Virus record (IMG/VR): IMGVR_UViG_3300007276_000350
Span: 1 to 22,006 of that record
Length of the DNA: 22,006 nucleotides
Direction: 5' to 3' (one strand)
Source of the DNA: a virus
Below the pieces are notes generated by a model. The model was not told where the DNA came from. It saw only the letters and a program-made list of their open reading frames with translations, and made no database searches. Of the stretch, positions 11,001 to 17,267 are shown one piece after another. The position numbers and the translations under genes are program-made. Position 1 is the stretch's first letter. Every line of letters starts with the position of its first letter.

Positions 11001-12367
11001 GGCGTTAATGCCGTAATCAGTCCAGTGCCATCAACGACGGCTGTACGAATAGTATTATTATATGCTACATCGGTGCTAGATATGAACAATATAGTGTCGC
11101 CGTCTACCACTGTTTTAGCAACGATCTGTTTCCAATATTCACTATTCATGTAGAAAGTAGGGTTCTTGGCATCGTTGTGGGTTTGCGCACATTCCCAGTA
11201 TGTAAGTTCACCGTCTGAATCAACGTATACTTTATCACCCTTGTCGAACCCAGTCAATGACCATATAGTTGTTGCTAGATGCGAAGCAAGATTGAAATTG
11301 GTAGCGCCTATAATATCCGTACCAGGAGCAACGATGTTCTCAAATGCGTGTGACACATTCATTAAGTGTTCTGTACCGAAGTCAAACTTCTCACAATCAG
11401 CAAAGAATTCAATAATAGGTCTGACCGCTCGTGCTGTTTCAATTGCGTAGTCGCTGGAATCTAAATCATTATAATCACAGGCAGATATAACTACGCTGTC
11501 TTTTACCCATAGATTAGTTCTCGACCATGCGCTCTGCTCGGGAGCAAATCTAGGCTCTACTACATAATCTCTGATAGGATCGCTGTAGTTGTAGATTGTT
11601 TTATTGATCCATGTTTTTGTGCCAGTGGCATCATATTGTTCCGTGAGCTTGATGCCACTTGGTTGACCAACGTTGTCTACAATGTAGGTTATATCTTTGG
11701 CATAGTTTACGCCAGATACATTATCACCAATGAACTTAACACGCATACCATTTTCTAATGTTAGTGTCTTGCCGTTAGCTAAAGTAGGAGTAGTGTATGT
11801 TGAGCCAAGCAGAAGTCCATCAATATCATCAATCAGGAGCGCCTCTGCTAGAGGTCCTGATCCATAATCAAGTTCGCATACAGGCACAGTATTGAGTGCC
11901 CAAAAGTATTTGTGATAGTTGATAAACATATCGTAGTTGATCGGCAGTCTAAGAGTATAGCCATTTTCATTTAAGATATTGTTGTGGTTGTTTACATCAA
12001 CACCGTTGAATTCCAATGCTGATATAAAATCATCATAAGAAAGCACATCCGTAATCTCGTTGTTGTCATTTTTATTAACCAACGAAGGAGTAAACTGATA
12101 GTTGTCCGCAAATCTATTGCTACTGTCGTATATGTCCGACGCTTTTCTATAGCCGTTGTTTGAACCAACAAGCGAATTTATTGCCTGCAAACTGCCGCTG
12201 GATAGTAATTGTTCTAGCGTACTGTTCAGAAACTTTTTGTTTATATGAGTTCTGAAAATGTCAGGCAATAGTCCCGTAACATTTGTCGTACCCAATCTTT
12301 CCTTACTTTCGCCTGGTCGTGTGATTAGTGGGGCATCAGTAGGATTCGCTTGATAGTTCTGGCTCAT
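2069..12367 (-). CDS. Giant baseplate wedge protein, gp7/VrlC-position, 3432 aa
   Basis: This single uninterrupted frame starts at ATG 12367, overlapping the gp6 stop by 1 nt (TAATG), with GGAG 7 nt upstream. The N-terminus (LLPDIFRTHINKKFLNSTLE, then a DIY motif, NYQ, and a Y-x-x-F-I-N-Y-x-K-Y-F-W segment near residue 150) is the hallmark of the very large structural protein found directly after gp6 in marine T4-like phages, usually annotated as VrlC-like or baseplate wedge initiator. T4 gp7 occupies the same place but has only 1032 residues. Visible modules: CBM5/12-like segments near residues 369-414, 2038-2083 and 3066-3107; a Gly-rich beta-repeat pair near 1413-1489; a low-complexity, Thr/Ser/Ala/Ile-rich block at about 2083-2560 with flagellin-hook-IN-like repeats. 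It probably forms the outer body of the wedge and links hub-side wedge proteins to fibres. The family call is from recognition of the N-terminus plus synteny; equivalence to T4 gp7 is inference. Confidence 0.85.
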   Translation of the reverse strand: MSQNYQANPTDAPLITRPGESKERLGTTNVTGLLPDIFRTHINKKFLNSTLEQLLSSGSLQAINSLVGSNNGYRKASDIYDSSNRFADNYQFTPSLVNKNDNNEITDVLSYDDFISALEFNGVDVNNHNNILNENGYTLRLPINYDMFINYHKYFWALNTVPVCELDYGSGPLAEALLIDDIDGLLLGSTYTTPTLANGKTLTLENGMRVKFIGDNVSGVNYAKDITYIVDNVGQPSGIKLTEQYDATGTKTWINKTIYNYSDPIRDYVVEPRFAPEQSAWSRTNLWVKDSVVISACDYNDLDSSDYAIETARAVRPIIEFFADCEKFDFGTEHLMNVSHAFENIVAPGTDIIGATNFNLASHLATTIWSLTGFDKGDKVYVDSDGELTYWECAQTHNDAKNPTFYMNSEYWKQIVAKTVVDGDTILFISSTDVAYNNTIRTAVVDGTGLITALTPLHDSGTLTPGDKIVVTVGYNEVFGDEYPNDIWSGSEWYWDNTTWVYGQQKDYRSEGMLFQAYDIDLNKLDDAAVYPNSSFAGDPIFDYSKSTSSIYDFALGFKPKYAEYGNNPGFEFTLGSGSIRYAYNKVNTNVNLSNSSVSNEFEIAGFYYFKNINTGKFTNNWTEVRGGQPVRRHYQNIFGTPSDSMIVDLGTNDVHNYDSFRVLSKGSELEFHTHSNQNSVTTFNRVNGTNPVLFMARNKTYTFKTVFDSDDLQFKDVSGNNIPGLTRSPAIDNEFTISLDGTVTDALIKYTLPGVDTGWISLSDIKEYNVDVTIRNDSGDTVLPETAYVISDNHLTITHDFAADDVVDVTWHTDGKLTSSAQGSFLPADTHILNPQNELVTTVEYSDLQHHIKSQMTSIPGFSDSFFGTNNYTALPMLNQFGGTIRQQAFSTELLTQTLSNTDSNPFSSLRFVSQRYNRFKSQFTQKVKQLHNTTDTSIPVYELVDRALREMNLGKNRNSDFSQSDMAFYNGYESVDVNWYDGDSNVFSLPQTINTFDDTVNHVQLWLKDVDGNGVARWRALIKDIDYTLTNYNVTINTSVTFDGDSRAYAHIRWYPQNSSSFIPPSAAKMGLVRPTKLSQLSNFYIDAGYITGQDDFVAPTVGTYTDALQLHDGSIHVRMGTELYNRNSSEFNIVDAAIWELDTRIENNLSDALNTVVDYKTIMPTAHRSTSYSWDDMSNAMRDDFNRWKTRNSVTVLNSASYYDAGDKFTWNYSSVGPGIGGWKGVYTYYFNTDRPHTHPWEMFGYNTQPTWWIVYYDWTDVNKKAALITALKTGHYNNPADTPKYSIDYAYTNYDWDTNTLVDITNVLLDPVAAAVVTAPVSVEASKDFVFGDLGPIESSWRNSSEYKINLFSTLMKLQPLWTINTYFRSLTRSIISNPDIDTVQHYFKDTKNLGNNKNANFTYLPFADNILSTITVTNGGTYATAPVLTVFSNFGDDATVTAHVNNGTMAAVSIDNPGGNFTGRPTIVTSEGNATFNVTTIAGATRYFGGMGNAIVEFAKYNNTPVDTLVERFNNMGYSPIVKASGFVNNDQNFILESSHDKGRVYYPADSHTTILYTSQPKDEKFFSSVKITKLAQGFSVSGMDNVGQTFSYYAPITTSSKIAVDINNKLYYNYSKYDTTATQLAYSSVLDDTQAVYNFILGYEKYLLAQGWKTAAWAAEAQKFVEWNATAAAGDYVFAKPDTSRLEITEPTLGYYDSLSTKYDGAYNLVDADGKLISNDKVLISRNIETSTGINTVMERKDNDTIIHGIRFYTVELEHVIVFDNESLFNDVVYQPAMGNLRDRITWRGTRTKDWNGKLYAPGFVVTGDRIVNNFDTVARELDQYYGPGNTLSNQQMLDVARFNVGYNRPAWADSLTLDDDTVWNFVKGTYKYSGTENALNALLRTTALYDTVADVTLHEDWAIRTADYGDTRSNETLEFVLTRDLVKTNPQPIRFTDGIRNDVLTDFVVDVDSNSNLLVTGTAGNNFQTRAPKQYNNTTSTTFADLTLVENDFSDAGLPLLTEADYRVLNRDDFVQFPTEVKDAYDFSGEWQSIGQWDNKTSYKFGDKVIYQGSVFQMVDSSGATGITRPNNPIDVVGTAVLPIISKAGGTFIIGESSGTATTINIVNTTTTTNYNPIAISGTEVNPVLAQNTTLVIASDDNELVTVTFANISDVIVYDSPTSTGDDVVNPVVSTPGGTLIVDGTTITFNDIDNNNINAESALLDVINGSLTVARINAIEALRLVYPSGTWGAFLASYFATSVAGLDITFLLTERGTPAYEAEIDALITNDVNIINSLQGTVYSPTLVIAGTETVAPQDSTAAQTDMEAGTYIDDVSIWLAANLTTVFSSSTVVASQSTNRVYNLAATIQKITAAAIPNIVASNSSNQLKITKTNVDTSTAATLIIGEGTLNTTLGFPIVGETVVSTGIAVPTAGIIDLTSIVSQINTAVIPGISAQASLNNTLTISSNSTQVVIDASSTALTALGIVSGTILATSNVSSTSSTNDIDDIVSLINAEGLSGILAANSNNRLKITSTASTLYIGPGTINSVVGLQSNTYTASQTVVSNTFQAIRSENGDEIQVFLELENDPAVFSIWVADDSSLDGLGNFGYDVHQSMDFGMYVSRACAGITEADNAEITVSLASDVTNNKGNSLHNLTVGDYVLITGSNTTPKIDGIHKVVEIDANNKRRFFIDEFIEKEGNVGNIYPLRSVRFDTIDSLLSEYNSFTTVDGLSIPKYNFAGFRQNNSLRPIYAFVNSDDLGRPAVYRWTGRFGMTDGNTYGDWVKVRVTYDQARNDLIENVKIFDAENQTYINNIEIFDPFKGIIPGFAEREIDYKSTNDIAIYNFNNASGSIVTDNAWKDSHVDERWWDLRSAVYLNYEQGNIDYKRSHWGRLFDGASIDIYEWTRSPSLPEEWETLVTNGAVVDGKTASGEAYSYELNNETIYQWTESVYYNPDKNRTETTYYFWVKNKTTTANNRNYNVSQLRELLTNPSSFDISWAAAAGADELILSNVYNFTSDNSVVQVNQKYESETLTNSEYVLLSEKENKKLIPEYLHIKMRDSLVGYNRYSERYTYTSYDAVTTYSVSDVVLSGNDYYISLRDVNTGNTPNATEEFWRRIYDYELPAETQATDIDVLSPILLPNIRLHPYNRFGHLTRPAQSLIRNKSEARQNFIEAFNSITADIVMVSEYPNLEDYIGQTFVEGEVTYNPRDFWNYVDYTKRTYNTSGDMDYMFNTDTVVNYRVDSLTDIREENISGTYQNGDLVYVSSIIHSDGLTRPAIYRRLDNDWVLEWKKNGTIEFSEELWNVNKYGHGFDVTGFDSVGFDSDPSNILYHLIEQVRNKMFLTKPELYNKLWFSWLHQAVTENTTSDFAFKTTYTSMDISYPLNTTAKLYQPQNTDVLEGFFNDIKPFHTKLRKINENPTHDETSKLEISETYSIGIVTP
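4690..6120 (-). repeat. Low-complexity repeat block with three flagellin-hook-IN-like units inside the giant wedge protein
   Basis: Residues about 2083-2560 differ in composition from the rest of the protein: poor in aromatic residues and rich in Thr, Ser, Ile, Val and Ala. Three units near residues 2348-2410, 2421-2480 and 2491-2544 share the order 'I-x-x-I-N-x-A-x-I-x-G-I-x-A-x-x-x-x-N-x-L-x-I-T', a short strand with I-G-x-G or V-I-D-A, and 'L-G-I/L'. This resembles the flagellin hook IN motif (Pfam PF07196). Preceding segments repeat 'G-G-T-x-I-I/V' near residues 2095 and 2184. The block has the look of an inserted tandem beta-repeat arm. Confidence 0.65.
7895..8125 (-). repeat. Gly-rich beta-repeat pair in the giant wedge protein
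   Basis: Residues about 1413-1489 contain two copies of a unit 'I-x-V-x-N-x-G-x-Y/F-x-x-x-P-x-x-x-x ... G-x-x-A-x-x-x-x-x'. The first copy begins TITVTNGGTYATAPVLTV and the second AVSIDNPGGNFTGRPTIV. The same paired unit occurs in gp6 at about 13815-14045. Confidence 0.7.
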
Positions 12368-15300
12368 TAATTAACTCCGGAGTTTGATGTTATAGTAGTT
12401 AGATTAGCGTTGTTACTTGATTCCACAATGACATTAGCAGATGTTAGAACTGGCAGGAATAGTTCGTCACTTTGTGAATTAATCTCATAAAGCGTTGAAC
12501 CAAATCTGTTGTCAATTGGAACAATATTAATCTGACTTATTTGCCCTATCAAGTTGTTATGAACGTATGACGCAAGTTCAGTAAAATAAAATGTCTCGCC
12601 AAAGTCCCAGTTGTCAATACTAAAATATTCATTTATTAGTTGTACTACTGTTTGTTTGATTTCTGTATCACTCAATGTACTATTTACTGTTTTTGTAATC
12701 TTGAAGTTTGCCTGTAACTCAGATGACGCCAAATCTCCAAATAGTATTTTATACTTGACAGGTCTATAAATTATCTGGTCACTTATTGTTTTCTTGGTGG
12801 ACAGACTAGTAAACAATTTACTAAGTCCATTAACTGTCGGAGCAGCTGGCTGAGTAAATGATCTACCATCATATGCTGCCCATGTTCTGAACTCAGTGTC
12901 GTAACTTCTAAGAAGAACATATGTATCAATGATGTTAGTTCTGGATGGATCAATTACCTGATTTAAGTCAGCAATTCTATTATATCTTGTGTGTATTGCT
13001 TCGCGTCCGCCAGTATTAGTGCCGGTGGCGGCTCTTACAGTGTAATCATATCCATTTTCCGTGATCGTGCCAAGATTAATCGTCTGGTCTCTGACAACCT
13101 GCTGAAACGCATCTGGCGTATCTGGATAGTTATCGTTATCTGGATCAGCCAACGTAACTTTTACTTTATGATTATCAGTATAGCCGTCACTATATTTGTA
13201 GTATCCGCTAACATTAAACTTGTATTTCTTGCCCAATGGTGTATAATCACTAGAGGAGACATTATTAATATCAAGTACTTCTAGATTATCTCTTCTAGGC
13301 TTGGATGTCGCACTACTAAATGTTTCTTCGAAGTTGAGATTGTTAAATCTAACTGTTGTGTCACTACCAAAAACAAACCTCGTTTTTCTAACAAGTATTT
13401 CCCAATCGGTAGAACTATAATCAAATCTGATTATCCAACTCTGATCCAATGATCCAGCTGTAATATCACCTTCGAATTGTCTGCTCCAACTACTAACGTC
13501 TGTAGACGCAATACTATTGCCAGGAAGATCGCCTGATGCCACCAATGCCCATCCTCTAGTAGGAATATCGTAACGTAAACCAAAGCTATTTCGATTATCA
13601 ATCGCATTTTTTATTTCAGCTTTAACTGCTGTTGTAGTGTCCATGCTGTATGTTGGGACAATTCGTTTAATTCTTGCGCCAGTTGGAACAACACCGCCTA
13701 GTGCGACTGAACCTCGACTGTCAAGTGTAATGCCTGTTGGGATTCCAGAAGCACTATCTTCACCAAGTCCATTGTTGCCAAGACTGACTATTTTTACCCA
13801 TTTTGTGTCCGCGCTGGTTACATATACTTTAGCAACGCCGCCGCTTCCGCCGCCGCCCGTGATAGTAATGTTTGTTGCTGAGTTGTATTCCGAGCCTGCT
13901 GCTGTGACAGATATACTTGATATTGAATCACCAGTAAGAGTTGCCTCTGCTGTTGCTCCTGTGCCGATGCCATCAATAGATATCGTAGGAGCACTTGTGT
14001 ATCCGCTTCCCTGATTGACAAGCTCAATACGAGAAATATAACCTTCAACAAATGGTGATGTAATGAATTCAACTAATCCATTCTCGGATAGTTTGTCTAA
14101 TGGAGCAGCGGCGGCTGTGCCGAAATTCTGAACTACGCCATTCAGAGTGATATACCCTGTCGAGCTACTATTACCAGAAGTGATTTGGTTCCAACGATAC
14201 ACATCGTCGATACTGCCATTTACATTATAAAAATTAATCAATCCAGTTGTGTTACTGTAATGCTGATATGCGTCATATAAACCTGGTACTGCGCCGTCCA
14301 AACTGATATTTGTTCCGTAAAACTGGCGATGAAAGTAAAAGTTGGTAAGTTCAGGATCATTCAATAATGGAGCAACATGTCGATTAAATATTTGCTCAGA
14401 TGTTAATGACGAAGGTAATCCGATTAAACTTCTTACTGTTGCGTCATCTTTATAAAGATAGCCATCATCCATATACATACTTGCGTCACTGTAAGTAGCA
14501 GTAGGATCATAAAAATCTCTAAAGCGACTGTGCCCACTATGTACTCGGTTAATACTTTTAATCTTGCTAACATTTTCACTAACTGTTAGTGGGAATAAGC
14601 TATAATCATCAGCAGTAACCATGCGGTCCTGTGCGCTATAGAATCTACCAGCGTTATCCTTGATGCTCTTTAGTGATTCTCTAATACTCGCATTGCTTAC
14701 AGTTTCTTTTAGACCTAGATTAATTGTAGCTGTATATTCATTGCCATCAATTCCTGTGTATCTAAAGTTCTTTGTAATGCTTGACATATTATTTGGATTA
14801 ATAACATAGTTAAGATTGGCGCCTGTTCTGTACCAAACACGAATTATACCACGAGGAATGTTTGCGAAACTTCCGTCACCAAATACAATACTAATCTGGT
14901 CATCTTCTCTACTGCTCACAGTAAAGATATCTCGTTGGTTGTTTGAAACACTATTATAGATTGCGTTGGTTCCGTATTGTCTGTCAACAAGTGTCCAGTT
15001 TGTAGAGATGGTGCCGTCTAATCCGATTGTTTGTACCCAGATATTACCATTAGCAATATTAGTACCGGTAACGTCTAGTACCAAGTTGGCTAAGCCAGTG
15101 TCAACATTAAAATCTTGAAAGTTTAACGTGCCCTGCTTAAAGCCCATAAAGAATCCAGTATTTGGACTTGTGAAACCACTATTATCATTCTTGTACAGAA
15201 TGTCAATACTTTTATTTGGTTCAGGCGTGCGCTCTTCTATCACATTTACATTTTGATTGTAATATACACTGTATAGTTCAAATCCCAGACTTTGTCCACT

Positions 15301-15912
15301 GATAGTTGAGTTAAATGACTCTACTACCGAGTTATTTGCTGTACTAGTCTTGTATACTTCGTTCACAACACCAGATTGATTAAACTTAGCAAAAGGTGTG
15401 CCGAATTGGTTACTAGTAGTGAAAATACTATTCATAATAGTCAAGAAGTCTTGATACGTGTCAGGGTTAGTCACATCTTCAAAGAAAATATCTTTGTTGG
15501 CAAGACTTGATCCTTCGGCATCATATAATCTTTCACTTGTCTTGATACTATTGATTTTCAAATAGCCATCAGCGACAACGTTTCTTGTTGGTTCATATCC
15601 CAAGAATTCAGCAATACGCAATGCGCTTTCACGGCGCTCGGCAGTACTCAGATAGTTTTCACGGCTAGCAAGGTCAGCTCGGAAAGCCAAGTTGTGACCT
15701 AAGAATGCCATAAGTTCAATTAAACTTACAAATTCACTACTGCTGATCCAGTCGTTAAAATCTTCCGGGTAGTTAGCTCTTACATAATCCACCATGGCAG
15801 ACCTGATTGTATCAAAGTCATACGCCTGAAAATTAGCTTGGCTAAAACTCTCGTATACTACGCTGAAGTCTTCGGCAGCAAATAAACTGCTCTGTCTTGC
15901 ACCTTGTGCCAT
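12367..15912 (-). CDS. 6: Baseplate wedge protein gp6, enlarged (1181 aa)
   Basis: The first 120 residues match the gp6 / baseplate J-like family: a start rich in F-x-A-Y-D-F-D-T-I-R, then DWISSSEFVSLIELMAFLGH, F-R-A-D-L-A-S-R-E-N-Y-L and A-L-R-I-A-E-F-L-G-Y, the region that dimerises to close the inner baseplate ring. A later segment (VTADDYSLFPLTVSENVSKI) fits the conserved central part of gp6. The protein is nearly twice the 660 residues of T4 gp6. Part of the excess is a Gly-rich beta-repeat insertion near residues 622-700. The ATG at 15912 overlaps the gp25 stop by 1 nt, and the stop overlaps the next start by 1 nt, so gp25, gp6 and the giant protein are probably translationally coupled in that order, as expected for subunits of one wedge. 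Confidence 0.92.
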   Translation of the reverse strand: MAQGARQSSLFAAEDFSVVYESFSQANFQAYDFDTIRSAMVDYVRANYPEDFNDWISSSEFVSLIELMAFLGHNLAFRADLASRENYLSTAERRESALRIAEFLGYEPTRNVVADGYLKINSIKTSERLYDAEGSSLANKDIFFEDVTNPDTYQDFLTIMNSIFTTSNQFGTPFAKFNQSGVVNEVYKTSTANNSVVESFNSTISGQSLGFELYSVYYNQNVNVIEERTPEPNKSIDILYKNDNSGFTSPNTGFFMGFKQGTLNFQDFNVDTGLANLVLDVTGTNIANGNIWVQTIGLDGTISTNWTLVDRQYGTNAIYNSVSNNQRDIFTVSSREDDQISIVFGDGSFANIPRGIIRVWYRTGANLNYVINPNNMSSITKNFRYTGIDGNEYTATINLGLKETVSNASIRESLKSIKDNAGRFYSAQDRMVTADDYSLFPLTVSENVSKIKSINRVHSGHSRFRDFYDPTATYSDASMYMDDGYLYKDDATVRSLIGLPSSLTSEQIFNRHVAPLLNDPELTNFYFHRQFYGTNISLDGAVPGLYDAYQHYSNTTGLINFYNVNGSIDDVYRWNQITSGNSSSTGYITLNGVVQNFGTAAAAPLDKLSENGLVEFITSPFVEGYISRIELVNQGSGYTSAPTISIDGIGTGATAEATLTGDSISSISVTAAGSEYNSATNITITGGGGSGGVAKVYVTSADTKWVKIVSLGNNGLGEDSASGIPTGITLDSRGSVALGGVVPTGARIKRIVPTYSMDTTTAVKAEIKNAIDNRNSFGLRYDIPTRGWALVASGDLPGNSIASTDVSSWSRQFEGDITAGSLDQSWIIRFDYSSTDWEILVRKTRFVFGSDTTVRFNNLNFEETFSSATSKPRRDNLEVLDINNVSSSDYTPLGKKYKFNVSGYYKYSDGYTDNHKVKVTLADPDNDNYPDTPDAFQQVVRDQTINLGTITENGYDYTVRAATGTNTGGREAIHTRYNRIADLNQVIDPSRTNIIDTYVLLRSYDTEFRTWAAYDGRSFTQPAAPTVNGLSKLFTSLSTKKTISDQIIYRPVKYKILFGDLASSELQANFKITKTVNSTLSDTEIKQTVVQLINEYFSIDNWDFGETFYFTELASYVHNNLIGQISQINIVPIDNRFGSTLYEINSQSDELFLPVLTSANVIVESSNNANLTTITSNSGVN
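12375..12378 (-). promoter_or_regulatory. Ribosome binding site GGAG inside the end of gp6
   Basis: GGAG lies 7 nt upstream of the ATG at 12367 and within the last codons of gp6. It supports this start for the 3432-aa protein and coupling between the two genes. Confidence 0.65.
13815..14045 (-). repeat. Gly-rich beta-repeat pair inserted in gp6
   Basis: Residues about 622-700 hold two units: SRIELVNQGSGYTSAPTISI with a G-T-G-A-x-A tail, and SSISVTAAGSEYNSATNITI with a GGGGSGG run. The GC-rich CCG/GCC stretch at about 13838-13860 encodes the glycine run. It is homologous in form to the pair in the giant wedge protein. Confidence 0.75.
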
Positions 15913-16277
15913 TAGATTGTCTCACTCTCAAAATTTAAGTATAATTGTTCCACTGATCCAGTCGATACATAAACTATATTAGCTCTTACCTCTATAGAAT
16001 GTTCACGCTCGCTGATAATAAAAACTTCGTTAATACTCCAGCGTGGATCTAATCCGATGATGCGCTCAACGTCATCCTTCGCCAGTGAACGAGTATAGTC
16101 GTCCATTGGGTCAAATAACAGATCCCATATGATGCTTCCAAAAGCTGGATTCATCACACGCTCACCTTTCTTTGTATAAAAATGATTCAACAGGTCACGT
16201 TTAGCAAGTTCTGAATCAACTAGAACCGTGCTGCCTGATCTTTTATTTACACTACTAAAACCATAATACTTTGCCAT
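15912..16277 (-). CDS. 25: Baseplate wedge protein gp25 (GPW/gp25 family)
   Basis: At 121 aa it is close to T4 gp25 (132 aa). The signature runs from about residue 31: N-H-F-Y-T-K-K-G-E-R-V-M-N-P-A-F-G-S, then I-W-D-L-L-F-D-P, typical of the GPW/gp25 family (Pfam PF04965). The C-terminal half keeps the I-x-x-D-P-R-W segment and the alternating beta strands. In T4, gp25 joins gp6 and gp53 in the wedge and helps bind the first sheath ring; the same is expected here, and gp6 follows directly with a 1-nt overlap. No Shine-Dalgarno is visible; instead a perfect late-promoter octamer ends 6 nt before the ATG. Confidence 0.95.
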   Translation of the reverse strand: MAKYYGFSSVNKRSGSTVLVDSELAKRDLLNHFYTKKGERVMNPAFGSIIWDLLFDPMDDYTRSLAKDDVERIIGLDPRWSINEVFIISEREHSIEVRANIVYVSTGSVEQLYLNFESETI

Positions 16278-16282
16278 ATAAC

Positions 16283-16290
16283 TATTTATA
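16283..16290 (-). promoter_or_regulatory. Late promoter candidate, TATAAATA, upstream of gp25
   Basis: A perfect minus-strand match to the T4 late consensus lies in the 32-nt gap between the 314-aa gene and gp25. Only 5 nt separate it from the ATG. If the start site lies about 6-7 nt downstream, as in T4, the gp25 message would be almost leaderless, which fits the missing Shine-Dalgarno. The octamer could alternatively be an AT-rich translation-initiation context. Confidence 0.55.
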
Positions 16291-16309
16291 GAAGTTTTAA
16301 CTACTATGT

Positions 16310-17254
16310 TTATATTCTAATAACAAACTTCAATTCAGAGTTCGCTAGTGTAATTTTCTCAGGATGTAGCAATGTTAGTGTGTTGCCACTAACTGTAAAG
16401 TCGAATAAATGCTGAATTCTGGTTCCATTTACATACACCTCTAGTTTCTCGACCGGATACATACTTGGTTCCTTTTGAAGTGTATACACAGTTGTTGTTC
16501 CGTCAAATGTGACTAACTCATTTGTTAGTGTCTCAGCATATCGATTAATAATATCTCTCTTAATGCCTTCTGGTGTATATGGCAAGAATTTCTGTGTTTC
16601 GGCATAGTATGAAAATCTAGCACGCTGTAATTCCTCAGTTGTGAATGTTCCGAACTTGAACAGTTCGTTTTTATCACGTAACTTGAATATGCCCATTTGG
16701 CGCAACCAGCTTCTGGATTTTGTTTTGGTATAGACCGCAAGTCTTAGTATTTTGGCGCACTCAATCGCTTGTTCTTTGAATTCGTAGTTACGAATAATCA
16801 TACTAGCAACAGTATCCCAGTCGCTGTCGTGTATTGCTGATTTGAAATCGTAAACTCCCTCAATCGCAACACTCTCGGTAAGAGAACCGGTAAACCAATA
16901 ATACAAATACAATCCATCATAAACGCATTGCGGCAACTGTGTTATTGAATTTATTCCTAGTGAAGATATCAATTTCTTGAATTTTGCCTGTGTTGTGTTG
17001 AATTTAACTATCCATACATCAAATGACTCTTGTTCAGTCATCCCTCTATCGGTATCTGTGAATACTCCATACGCAGTTTTATTATATCCTGTGTATCTTT
17101 TAAAATTCAATGCGATATCAGCGACCTCACTTGATGTCCACATAATACTCAAATCTGTTGGTACAGTTTTGGTCGCATCTGCCACAGTAAAGTCTTCCCA
17201 CACGGTGTTGTATCGCTGTGCTACTGTTGTTAATTGTTTTTTAAGTTTTGCCAT
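16310..17254 (-). CDS. Baseplate-cluster protein with possible lysozyme-like segment, 314 aa
   Basis: I do not recognise a named family with confidence. Residues about 61-155 resemble the core of phage GH24 lysozymes in order and spacing: G-M-T-E-Q-E-S near 71-77 (like the 'iTeeqA' helix), then SITQLPQCVYDGLYLYYWFTG near 103-123 (like 'LTQxQFDALVSFxFNxG'), then D-F-K-S-A-I-H-D-S-D-W near 136-146. The N-terminal catalytic glutamate and the D/T residues of a T4-type active site are not apparent, so this may be an inactive relic or chance. Residues about 248-314 are a separate beta domain (F-D-G-T-T-T-V-Y-T-L, VEKLEVYVNGTRI, DFTVSGNTLTL), a module common in phage tail proteins. AAAGG 8 nt upstream fixes the ATG at 17254. 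It lies between the spike and gp25, so a hub- or wedge-associated role is likely. Confidence 0.75.
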   Translation of the reverse strand: MAKLKKQLTTVAQRYNTVWEDFTVADATKTVPTDLSIMWTSSEVADIALNFKRYTGYNKTAYGVFTDTDRGMTEQESFDVWIVKFNTTQAKFKKLISSLGINSITQLPQCVYDGLYLYYWFTGSLTESVAIEGVYDFKSAIHDSDWDTVASMIIRNYEFKEQAIECAKILRLAVYTKTKSRSWLRQMGIFKLRDKNELFKFGTFTTEELQRARFSYYAETQKFLPYTPEGIKRDIINRYAETLTNELVTFDGTTTVYTLQKEPSMYPVEKLEVYVNGTRIQHLFDFTVSGNTLTLLHPEKITLANSELKFVIRI

Positions 17255-17262
17255 TTTTATTA

Positions 17263-17267
17263 CCTTT
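17263..17267 (-). promoter_or_regulatory. Ribosome binding site AAAGG
   Basis: AAAGG lies 8 nt upstream of the ATG at 17254 and overlaps the end of the spike gene, where the TAA stop is at 17266-17268. It supports the start of the 314-aa protein. Confidence 0.7.

Noticed and set aside
13838-13860. GC-rich CCG/GCC run as a possible foreign insertion or structured RNA
   Set aside because: It encodes the glycine run of the gp6 repeat in frame, which explains the base composition without another feature.
13818-14072. Gln/Leu-rich 84-codon minus-strand frame
   Set aside because: It lies in another frame inside gp6, over the Gly-rich repeat, and its low-complexity Gln runs come from reading those repeats out of frame.
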